A stretch of DNA of 5,579 nt from contig JAKSDC010000077.1 of assembly GCA_022360275.1 (NCBI GenBank), forward strand, positions 1 through 5,579, in the 5' to 3' direction. The position numbers and the translations under genes are program-made. Position 1 is the first letter of the stretch, and every line of letters begins with the position of its first letter. This stretch comes from Chlorobiales bacterium (GTDB taxonomy: Bacteria; Bacteroidota; Chlorobiia; Chlorobiales; Chlorobiaceae). Positions 1-5,579 of this stretch are shown here, piece after piece. Under the pieces are notes generated by a model. It did no database searches. It had not been told where the DNA came from and saw only the letters and a program-made list of their open reading frames with translations.

Positions 1-1020
1 CCAGGTGGTTGCGGCGACGGTGCGAAGCTCGCCCCGTGCCAGTGCAGGCTTGAGCAGGTTTGCGGCATCGCTGCCCCCGGCCCGGTCTCCCGCGCCGACA
101 AGGGAGTGCGCTTCGTCGATAAACAGGATTACCGGCTTTTCAGACGCTTTTACCCCGTCTATGACCTTTTTGAGCCGGTTTTCAAATTCCCCTTTCACAC
201 CGGCGCCGGCCTGCAAGAGACCCAGGTCAAGCCCGAGCAGCCGGACTTCGCGAAGCATTTCCGGAACATCCTTTTCCACAATTCGAAGCGCGAGTCCTTC
301 AACAACGGCCGTTTTACCGACACCCGGCTCCCCAACGCAGATCGGGTTGTTTTTTCGCCGACGCGCAAGGATATCGATAATCTTTCTGATCTCATCGTCG
401 CGACCGAAAACCGGATCGATTTTTTTCTGCCGGGCCTTGAGGGTAAAATCCTCACAGTAAGCCTCAAGCGGGTCTTTTCCCCGTGATTCTGTCCCCGCAC
501 CTTCATCACGCGCGGAAGCACCCCCGGCTTCATGGGCTTGGGCACGTTCAGGGGACGTCGCCGTGATGGACTCAAAGTGTTCCAGCAGTTCTTCGCGCCG
601 GACTTTTGTCAGCATGTCCGCCCATGTGCCGCCGCCGTAAACGTGAGGCCTGGCGAGAAACGCGAGCAGAAGAGCCCCCGATCCGATAAGACGCTCCTGC
701 AGGTCGATGGACGCGGTCATCCAGGCGTCCTGCACCAGTTCGATCAGTATCGGGGAAAACACCGGTTTGCCGGCGTTGCCCGTTTTGAAATCTTCGAGTG
801 TGTTGTCCAACGCCTTGAGCACTCTGGATGTTTCGATGTCGAACGAATTAAGAGCAAGGGTCATCTCGCTTTCCGGGCTTTCGATCAGCACCGAAAAAAG
901 ATGCTCGACACCGACCTCGTAATGTGACCGGGAAACACAGATTCCCGCCGCTTTCTGCAACATGCCCGCGCAATAGCCGTTGAGACGCAGGAGCAACGTT
1001 TTGGTATCCACCTGTATCAT
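1..1020 (-). CDS. tssH: T6SS sheath-recycling AAA+ ATPase TssH (ClpV), N-terminal part
   Basis: ClpV is a hexameric ClpB-like AAA+ ATPase that extracts TssC from contracted sheaths so TssB/TssC can be reused. Only the first 340 residues are present of an expected 850-900, and the frame is open at the left edge. Residues 1-150 form a Clp N domain, with SRSHYEVGVEHL near the start and the GNAGKPVFSP segment in the middle. A low-conservation linker follows (about 153-182). The first AAA+ module begins around KIDPVFGRDDEI (200-211) with RRRKNNP (220-226). Walker A is GEPGVGKTA (230-238, with K236 and T237) and Walker B is VILFIDEAH (297-305, with D302 and E303). GLLQAGAGVKGEFENRLK, between the Walker motifs, distinguishes ClpV from housekeeping ClpB. 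The ATG at 1020 lies three bases after the tssG stop with no clear Shine-Dalgarno, suggesting coupled translation. Both Walker motifs look intact. Identity is very secure. Confidence 0.97.
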   Translation of the reverse strand, partial: MIQVDTKTLLLRLNGYCAGMLQKAAGICVSRSHYEVGVEHLFSVLIESPESEMTLALNSFDIETSRVLKALDNTLEDFKTGNAGKPVFSPILIELVQDAWMTASIDLQERLIGSGALLLAFLARPHVYGGGTWADMLTKVRREELLEHFESITATSPERAQAHEAGGASARDEGAGTESRGKDPLEAYCEDFTLKARQKKIDPVFGRDDEIRKIIDILARRRKNNPICVGEPGVGKTAVVEGLALRIVEKDVPEMLREVRLLGLDLGLLQAGAGVKGEFENRLKKVIDGVKASEKPVILFIDEAHSLVGAGDRAGGSDAANLLKPALARGELRTVAATTW

Positions 1021-1023
1021 GAT

Positions 1024-2073
1024 TCAAACACTTGCTGAATGTTGCCGCAATGCCGGATTGAGCTGATGCGGGTAAAAACGTACCTTTGACGAAGACGCAA
1101 AGGAACCGGAGGCTCCCACCCAGGAATCTTCACCGAGGCGCGACCATACTGCTTTTCCCAGCGTAACTCCTTTGACCTCGCAAGGATCGATGCCGAGATC
1201 CATGTCCCAGCGCAGAGGCTGGTCAAGATAGAGCTGGACATAGCGCTGAAGCATAACGGCTTTCTCGGTTCCCGGCAGGAGAGCATGGTATCCTGCATGG
1301 TCGAGAGGTCCGATCACTATCCTGAACGAACCGGAGCGCTCGTGGATCCGGCTGCCTATATAACCGTCGGTTCCCAACCTGTTTGCACTGCTCCCGAGAC
1401 GGCACCGCTGCTCCTCGGGAATGGAGGCGCAGGACGCAATACACTGCTCAACCGTGACCGAGCCGGTACCGACAAGGCTCACCACAAGGGAACGAAGTGC
1501 AGAAGCCGAACGGGGAAAATGGGTAAAAAGACCGATGTATCGCAACATGCGGTATGCCGAAGGCAGCGACTTCCGCATTGTCCGGCCGGCGTAACCAAGG
1601 AGGCTGTAGAGACGCTCCAGCGTGTTGCTGTCTTTTTCCTCGACTACCTGGAATGGCAGACGGTAACGCGTGGCCGCACGAAAAAAAAGTCTGTAAACCG
1701 GAGTATGGAAAATATCCAGAAAGTCCCTGGTGATGACAATGTCTTCGGAAGCGTCTTCGAACAGCTCCTCCGTATAGAATGACGGGAGCGGAGAACTGGT
1801 GCCGTAAAGCCCCAGAAAAGTTGCCGTAACCCTGTAACGTCCGCCCTTTTCATCGAGTACCTCGATGGTGTCGATATCGGTGGGAGGGAAATCCAGCGAG
1901 AGTTTCGGCCTGAACCTGATAGTGGCTTCTTCGGCGAAAGACGGCTCACCGTTTTGCCCGGAACGTGCTTGCGAGCGCAGAAGCTTGACTACCTGGATAA
2001 ACGAAAATTCACGAGGCTTCTCAAGGAGCTCCCTTATCAAAGCAGGAATCTGTCGCCGATTCTTGGTTTCCAT
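1024..2073 (-). CDS. tssG: T6SS baseplate protein TssG (VasB/ImpH family)
   Basis: TssG completes the T6SS baseplate wedge with TssF and TssE and is related to phage T4 gp7 and gp53. The 349-residue product has normal family length. Visible blocks are ALIRELLEKPREFSFIQVVKLL (11-32), TIRFRPKLSLDFP (51-63), TATFLGLYGTSSPLPSFY (83-100), FLDIFHTPVYRLFFRA (118-133), LGTDGYIGSRIHERSGSFRI (233-252) with IGPLDHAGYHALLPG (254-268) just after, and SRLGEDSWVG (311-320). The FLGLYG.SSPLP motif is diagnostic of TssG. The start is the ATG at 2073, inside the end of tssF, giving a 37-base overlap; no Shine-Dalgarno is evident, which suggests translational coupling. A TTG at 2040, within the tssF stop region, is possible but would cut into the conserved N-terminal helix. 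It ends in TGA (1024-1026), three bases before tssH. The codons for residues 129-131 contain a run of eight T. Confidence 0.95.
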   Translation of the reverse strand: METKNRRQIPALIRELLEKPREFSFIQVVKLLRSQARSGQNGEPSFAEEATIRFRPKLSLDFPPTDIDTIEVLDEKGGRYRVTATFLGLYGTSSPLPSFYTEELFEDASEDIVITRDFLDIFHTPVYRLFFRAATRYRLPFQVVEEKDSNTLERLYSLLGYAGRTMRKSLPSAYRMLRYIGLFTHFPRSASALRSLVVSLVGTGSVTVEQCIASCASIPEEQRCRLGSSANRLGTDGYIGSRIHERSGSFRIVIGPLDHAGYHALLPGTEKAVMLQRYVQLYLDQPLRWDMDLGIDPCEVKGVTLGKAVWSRLGEDSWVGASGSFASSSKVRFYPHQLNPALRQHSASV

Positions 2074-3770
2074 GAGTACACATTACCGGTTATCGTTTCC
2101 TCGACAGCAAGCATGGTATAGGTATTCATGCTGCTGTAGACCCCAAAAAAATAATCAAGCACCGACCCGAACAGGAACATGTCACCCGGCGAGCTGAAAT
2201 GGTCCTGGCGCACTTTCAGCCTGATATCGGTACCTCTCATCATATATCCGTCAACAAGCCTCTGGGAAGCCTGTTTCTCGAGCCCTTCAAGACCACCGAC
2301 CTTCCTGATATTGGATGCGACACGCGATTTGTCGCGCTCTTCCGGAAAGATATAGAGATTGAGCAGCTCGCGGGTATTGTCGAGTGACGCAATGGAAAGA
2401 AAGTTCAGGGAAAGATGCGAAAGAAACTGCCAAAGTTTGTTGCTGCCCAGAGGCGGTTGTACCGACGGGGCCGGCGTCAGGATATTGCGAAAATTCAGCA
2501 GCTCGGGAGAGGTTGACGTCGGTACGCAGATATCACCCGGACCAAGATGTTCCGGAAGAGCACCGTTGGAACAGGTGAGCGTTATCGAAAGTGTTTCCCC
2601 GGTGTAGCGTTCGACCCGCTCAGGATAGATAAGCGCGATGGATACATCGAGATCGCGGCCAACTTTGGACGGACGCCGCCTGACTTCATAAACGGGTGAA
2701 GCGGAGTTCTGATCCTGAAAGTATTTAAACGGAGCGTATTCCCGCTGCTCCACACTTCCCGGACGAATGCCCACAACCCGGTCTATGGAATGGATTTCAT
2801 AGTTTCCGCGATTACCCGACGCAGGATACAACCCATACTCTTCATGCTTCTGGTCGACGCTTACCGGTTCGGCATCCATCGCAAAAAGGTTGACTGCGGG
2901 CACAACATTGAGCAGAAAACTTTCCTTTCCCACTTTCGGCGGGGCAAACGGAAACTTTCCTAACCGGAACGTTATGCTGAAACTGTCCCCTTTCCCCTTG
3001 CTTTTCCATTTGTCCCGCATGTTCAGATCGAAGAACATGAATTTTTGAGGAAAAAGAAAATACTCCTGCAGGATACGGTACCCTGGAAACGTGTGTTCGG
3101 GGAAGGGCAGAAGCTGTTCCAGGCGGTCAAAACCGGCCAGTTGCAGGGCTTCGGGGCCAAGGCAACAGGTCTCCCCTTCTTCTTCCGGCGCTATTGCAAT
3201 GCTTTCGGTATAGAGCAGCAGCAGCATCAAAAGATCGGCTGATTCGGAAAATGCGCCTGCAAGATGAAAACGGAGGCATGACGGATTCCATGAGTCCAGC
3301 GACATTCCCCGAAGCTGCAGGGAAAGCCGTATGCTTCCTGGATGGCCGTCGTCCCGGACATAGTCCGCCCCTGTCAGCTCAAGAGGATGGACATGCAGGT
3401 CGGAAATGGTCCTGAAAAAGCAGCTTGTACCCTTGACCTCTTTTGAAGCAAGCTGCACCCCGGCCTTGACGGTAGCAACCTCTTTCAGGGCGGGTTTCGG
3501 AGTGAACGCCATGAGTGTGACCGAGGGAAGCGGCCTCAGGAAATGGGGAAACACAAGGTCGGTCAGCCCATGAATTATTTCCGGAAATTCATCATCGAGC
3601 TTCTCGTGCAGCATGCCGTTGAGAAATGCAATGCCTTCGAGAAGACGCTCCACATCCGGATCAGGAGACTGCCCTACCAGCAAGGGCGCCAGAGACGGAT
3701 AAGCGTTCGAAAATTCTTTAGCCAGTTCCCTGAGATTGCGAAGCTGCTCGTTGTAATAGTGCCTGAACAT
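2037..3770 (-). CDS. tssF: T6SS baseplate protein TssF (VasA/ImpG family)
   Basis: TssF is a core baseplate wedge subunit that works with TssG, TssE and TssK, related to phage T4 gp6. The 577-residue product is close to the usual 580-600. Blocks in order are YYNEQLRNLRELAKEF (5-20), DPDVERLLEG (37-46), HEKLDDEFPE (55-64), FPHFLRPLPS (74-83), YRILQEYFLFPQKF (231-244), HSIDRVVGI (327-335), LWQFLSHLSLNFLS (446-459) and FLFGSVLDYFFGVYSSMN (532-549), all typical of TssF. I chose the ATG at 3770 because family members begin only a few residues before the YYNEQL block. An in-frame TTG at 3800 would add ten residues and overlap the tssE stop as TTGA; it has a weak AGGGA nine bases upstream, so it cannot be excluded. 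Only a weak AGGA, 15 bases away, precedes the ATG. The last 37 bases (ending in TGA 2037-2039) are shared with tssG. Confidence 0.96.
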   Translation of the reverse strand: MFRHYYNEQLRNLRELAKEFSNAYPSLAPLLVGQSPDPDVERLLEGIAFLNGMLHEKLDDEFPEIIHGLTDLVFPHFLRPLPSVTLMAFTPKPALKEVATVKAGVQLASKEVKGTSCFFRTISDLHVHPLELTGADYVRDDGHPGSIRLSLQLRGMSLDSWNPSCLRFHLAGAFSESADLLMLLLLYTESIAIAPEEEGETCCLGPEALQLAGFDRLEQLLPFPEHTFPGYRILQEYFLFPQKFMFFDLNMRDKWKSKGKGDSFSITFRLGKFPFAPPKVGKESFLLNVVPAVNLFAMDAEPVSVDQKHEEYGLYPASGNRGNYEIHSIDRVVGIRPGSVEQREYAPFKYFQDQNSASPVYEVRRRPSKVGRDLDVSIALIYPERVERYTGETLSITLTCSNGALPEHLGPGDICVPTSTSPELLNFRNILTPAPSVQPPLGSNKLWQFLSHLSLNFLSIASLDNTRELLNLYIFPEERDKSRVASNIRKVGGLEGLEKQASQRLVDGYMMRGTDIRLKVRQDHFSSPGDMFLFGSVLDYFFGVYSSMNTYTMLAVEETITGNVYSWKPRIGDRFLL

Positions 3771-3796
3771 ATATGCGCTGCGTTTTCCTGTTATGC

Positions 3797-4219
3797 TCAA
3801 GGCTGGACGTCCCTGAGAAAAATCTTTCCGTCGGAACCTACCACGGTATCAAAATCGACATGCCTGGAGTCTTCGTCCCCGATATCGGCGTCAATCCTGA
3901 AACGCATTCCTTCGGAAGACTTACCGGAGCTCTCGAAACTTACGTTTACACGGCTCAGGCGAGGCTCGAATTTCTCGATGAACTCGCGCAGCTGCTGCTC
4001 GATATCCCGGCGGGCATTTAACGACAGGTTTTCGGCGAACTCACTGAAATCAGGAATACCGCTCTCCCCGAAAAGCATGGAACTGCCGCGCCTGGTATTG
4101 AAAAGATCCTGCAGATACCATTTGACCGACTCAACCAGGCGCCGGGCATCATCAACACCCGTATCATGATACGCCGGGTCGTGCATGCGGATTCTTTCGA
4201 GCAAACGTAATTGAACCAT
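3797..4219 (-). CDS. tssE: T6SS baseplate wedge protein TssE (gp25-like lysozyme-fold family)
   Basis: TssE is the T6SS homologue of phage T4 gp25, a baseplate wedge protein at the sheath-baseplate junction that helps initiate sheath assembly. The 140-residue product has the normal family length. It shows LLERIR near the N-terminus (6-11), SVKWYLQDLFNTRRG (31-45), GIPDF (54-58) and FEPRL (84-88). The NTRRG and EPRL motifs are hallmarks of the gp25-like family. The gene ends in TGA (3797-3799). I chose the ATG at 4219 because it sits just before the conserved LLERIR block. Upstream in-frame sequence runs to an ATG at 4387, but that start would overlap hcp by more than 80 bases and add a non-conserved, hairpin-encoded segment. 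No good Shine-Dalgarno lies at normal spacing; an AGGGGG is 28 bases upstream. The product is cytoplasmic. Function is secure; the exact start is less so. Confidence 0.95.
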   Translation of the reverse strand: MVQLRLLERIRMHDPAYHDTGVDDARRLVESVKWYLQDLFNTRRGSSMLFGESGIPDFSEFAENLSLNARRDIEQQLREFIEKFEPRLSRVNVSFESSGKSSEGMRFRIDADIGDEDSRHVDFDTVVGSDGKIFLRDVQP

Positions 4220-4256
4220 GATGACGGTTATGAGTGCATGTGCATTACCCCCTGAC

Positions 4257-4288
4257 CTGTCCGCACGACCAGAACATTGTGCGGACAG
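4257..4288 (-). other. Perfect 10-bp inverted repeat (RNA hairpin) between hcp and tssE
   Basis: Bases 4257-4266 (CTGTCCGCAC) and 4279-4288 (GTGCGGACAG) are exact reverse complements separated by 12 bases. In the transcript they would form a GC-rich 10-bp stem with a 12-base loop, starting 16 bases after the hcp stop and ending 37 bases before the chosen tssE ATG. No T-run follows the stem on the minus strand, so it does not look like an intrinsic terminator. A 3' stabiliser or processing element for hcp mRNA, or a partial attenuator, are inferred possibilities. The repeat is seen directly; its function is inference. Confidence 0.6.
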
Positions 4289-4304
4289 AAAGCGCAAGGA
4301 AGCA

Positions 4305-4790
4305 TTATTTGGGCGCTGTCCAGCTATCCTCGGCCTCGATTCCGTCCGGCTGCCATGTCCAGATGATCTTTTCATAGGTGAAGGCAACCTTTTCCATATG
4401 GCTGTAATTCTCGTTTTCCTCGAGGAATGTTTCAGGGTAATAGGTTTCCAGACTCACAACGATCGCTGTGTCGAGCTCGATGGTATAGTACTTCTCCTCG
4501 TTGCCCTGTGTATTGATCCTCCAGTAATCCAGAATAACCTGCGAAAGCTGCTCACCGCTGGTCAGCGCCTGGTAGAGTTTCGGCGAGCTCTTGTCGATAT
4601 GCTTGACAATGACCAGCGGTTTGTGGATGCGTTTACCCGTGGGAAGTCCGGTATGAAGATCGCGTGGAATTTCAATGGGATGTTCCATTGCCCAGACCTC
4701 GATAGCTCCATCATGTCCCTGAACATTGCAGGAACCCTCTATTTTCCCCTGGGTGGTCCCGGTTACCTGTAGATATGACGGCATTGCCAT
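4305..4790 (-). CDS. hcp: T6SS tube protein Hcp (TssD)
   Basis: Hcp forms hexameric rings that stack into the inner tube propelled by sheath contraction, and it can carry effectors in its lumen. The 161-residue product matches the usual Hcp length of about 160-170, with no C-terminal extension, so it is a structural Hcp and not an effector fusion. Visible family features are an N-terminal strand region with GKIEGSC (15-21), GLPTGKRIHKPLVIVKHIDKS (48-68) with SPKLYQAL (69-76) directly after, and a C-terminal HMEKVAFTYEKIIWTW segment (131-146). The middle motif is the extended-loop and strand region of the Hcp1 family. There is no signal peptide, as expected for a substrate of this machine. The gene starts 62 bases after tssC behind a consensus ribosome binding site and ends in TAA (4305-4307), 16 bases before a perfect inverted repeat. 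Position between tssC and tssE is the common arrangement. Identity is very secure. Confidence 0.97.
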   Translation of the reverse strand: MAMPSYLQVTGTTQGKIEGSCNVQGHDGAIEVWAMEHPIEIPRDLHTGLPTGKRIHKPLVIVKHIDKSSPKLYQALTSGEQLSQVILDYWRINTQGNEEKYYTIELDTAIVVSLETYYPETFLEENENYSHMEKVAFTYEKIIWTWQPDGIEAEDSWTAPK

Positions 4791-4799
4791 GTGTCAGTT

Positions 4800-4805
4800 C
4801 CTCCT
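4800..4805 (-). promoter_or_regulatory. Strong Shine-Dalgarno of hcp
   Basis: On the minus strand the sequence AGGAGG (followed by AA) lies nine bases before the ATG at 4790. This is essentially the consensus ribosome binding site at good spacing. It favours the first ATG over a second in-frame ATG two codons later, which would be 15 bases away. No other gene start in the window has a comparable site, which fits a need for much more Hcp than baseplate protein. Confidence 0.85.
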
Positions 4806-4852
4806 ATGGTTTGTTGATAGTAGCCTTTTGACGCGAAGAAAAACCTGCGCGC

Positions 4853-5579
4853 CTACTCCTTGTCCAGCTTGCCGACAAGAGAAAGTGTGAATGACGCTCC
4901 CATGTACTTGAAATGCGGGCGTACCTTGATGGAAACACGGTACCACCCGGGATCGCCTTCGACATCCGACACTTCGACCTGCGCCTGACGGAGCGGCCTT
5001 CTGCTGCGGACACCCGGAGCCGGGTTGTCCTGGTCGGCAACGTATTGGCGAATCCAGGTATTGAGCTCGCGCTCAAGATCGATACGCTCTTTCCATGTGC
5101 CGATATTTTCACGCTGCAGCACCTTGATGTAGTGCGCCAGACGACTGATTACAAACATGTAGGGAAGCTGGGTACCAAGCTTGTAGTTCAGCTCGGCTTC
5201 TTTTCCCTCTTTCGAGATACCGAAGAACTTCGGCTTCTGCGTGGAATTCGCCGAAAAAAACGCTGCATTGTCGCTGCCTTTGCGCATGGTCAGGGGGATG
5301 AAACCCTGTTCGGCCAGCTTGAACTCAACGCGGTCTGAAATTTCCACCTCGGTAGGAATCTTGGTCTGGATTTCACCCATGGCTTTGTACTGATAAACAG
5401 GAAGATCCTCGACCGCTCCACCGCCCGTAGGCCCGATGATGTTGGCGCACCAGCGGTACTTGGCGAAACTGTCGGTCACCCTCGAAGCCAGCGCGAATGC
5501 TGCATTGCCCCAGAGAAAAGAACCGTCACCGCCAGAAACATTTTCAACATAGTTGAAGTTCTTGGTGGGATTGGTATCC
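4853..5579 (-). CDS. tssC: T6SS contractile sheath large subunit TssC (VipB/EvpB family), C-terminal part
   Basis: TssC pairs with TssB to build the cytoplasmic contractile sheath that surrounds the Hcp tube. The reading frame is open to the right edge, so only the last 241 residues are present, about half of the usual 490-500. Recognisable family blocks, numbered in this fragment, are FLWGNAAFALA (21-31), TDSFAKYRW (35-43), GFIPL (92-96), AAFFSANS with QKPK just after (105-117), SRLAHYIKV (145-153) and the C-terminal GWYRVSIKVRPHFKY (211-225) followed by a FTLSLVGKLD ending. These are the conserved sheath-domain segments of the VipB family. The frame ends at TAG (4853-4855). An internal GTG at 5479 is not the start, because strong homology continues upstream of it. 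The N-terminal helix that ClpV recognises in this family lies outside the window. It is the first gene of the block in transcription order, and tssB is expected just upstream. Identity is very secure. Confidence 0.96.
   Translation of the reverse strand, partial: DTNPTKNFNYVENVSGGDGSFLWGNAAFALASRVTDSFAKYRWCANIIGPTGGGAVEDLPVYQYKAMGEIQTKIPTEVEISDRVEFKLAEQGFIPLTMRKGSDNAAFFSANSTQKPKFFGISKEGKEAELNYKLGTQLPYMFVISRLAHYIKVLQRENIGTWKERIDLERELNTWIRQYVADQDNPAPGVRSRRPLRQAQVEVSDVEGDPGWYRVSIKVRPHFKYMGASFTLSLVGKLDKE

Noticed and set aside
5..460. Plus-strand open frame of 151 codons opposite tssH
   Set aside because: It is antisense to the Walker A and Walker B region of ClpV. Its Ser/Pro/Arg-rich translation is typical of a GC-biased shadow frame.
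1285..1782. Plus-strand open frame of 165 codons opposite tssG
   Set aside because: It is antisense to the conserved TssG core and has no recognisable domain or ribosome site.
3543..4169. Plus-strand open frame of 208 codons across the tssF-tssE region
   Set aside because: It lies opposite strongly conserved tssF and tssE coding sequence, spans their junction, has low-complexity Ser/Arg-rich content and resembles no family I know. It is best explained as the antisense shadow of real genes.
4257..4288. Intrinsic terminator after hcp
   Set aside because: The hairpin is strong, but neither strand has a T-run directly after the stem in the right orientation, and the genes that follow belong to the same assembly and would need readthrough.
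3797..4387. Longer tssE beginning at the in-frame ATG at 4387
   Set aside because: It would overlap 83 bases of hcp, translate through the inverted repeat and add a segment absent from the TssE family, whose members begin just before the LLERIR-like block.
4218..4772. Plus-strand open frame of 184 codons opposite hcp
   Set aside because: It covers nearly all of hcp in antisense and includes the hairpin gap. hcp has a consensus ribosome site and clear family motifs; this frame has neither.
4791..4852. Promoter in the tssC-hcp gap
   Set aside because: A TACTAT matches the -10 consensus at only four of six positions and has no convincing -35 at proper spacing, so I did not annotate it.
4853..5479. 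GTG at 5479 as the start of a short 208-residue protein
   Set aside because: The same frame stays open to the window edge and encodes the conserved TssC block FLWGNAAFALA upstream of it, so the GTG is an internal Val codon.

Overview
The window is an internal piece of a type VI secretion system (T6SS) structural operon. Every gene lies on the minus strand, so transcription runs from base 5579 towards base 1. The order in transcription is tssC (C-terminal half, entering from the right edge), hcp/tssD, tssE, tssF, tssG and tssH/clpV (N-terminal 340 codons, leaving at the left edge). This is the familiar sheath, tube, baseplate and ClpV block of a subtype-i (proteobacterial-like) T6SS. A ClpV-type ATPase argues against the Francisella-type subtype ii. 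Readily recognised TssC, Hcp, TssE, TssF and TssG sequences argue against the divergent Bacteroidetes subtype iii.

Layout: tssC 4853-5579; a 62-base gap with a strong ribosome binding site; hcp 4305-4790; an 85-base gap holding a perfect 10-bp inverted repeat; tssE 3797-4219; tssF 2037-3770 (or from 3800); tssG 1024-2073, overlapping tssF by 37 bases; tssH 1-1020, three bases after tssG. Apart from the two gaps around hcp, the DNA is almost entirely coding. No stretch over 300 bases lacks a gene. I saw no tRNA, rRNA, CRISPR array, insertion sequence or effector/immunity gene.

How the genes work together: TssC, with TssB (not in the window, expected just upstream), forms the contractile sheath around a tube of Hcp hexamers. 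TssE, TssF and TssG are wedge components of the phage-like baseplate on which tube and sheath assemble. TssH/ClpV is the AAA+ ATPase that disassembles the contracted sheath for reuse. The membrane complex (TssJ, TssL, TssM), TssK, TssA, VgrG, PAAR and effectors would lie outside the window.

The host is a Gram-negative, diderm bacterium of middling GC content. The sequence does not allow a confident genus or phylum; a proteobacterium or another diderm with a horizontally acquired subtype-i system would both fit.

I do not see a previously undescribed system here. The points worth a second look concern expression control: hcp is the only gene with a near-perfect Shine-Dalgarno and is followed by a strong hairpin, while the baseplate genes have weak initiation signals and overlapping junctions.
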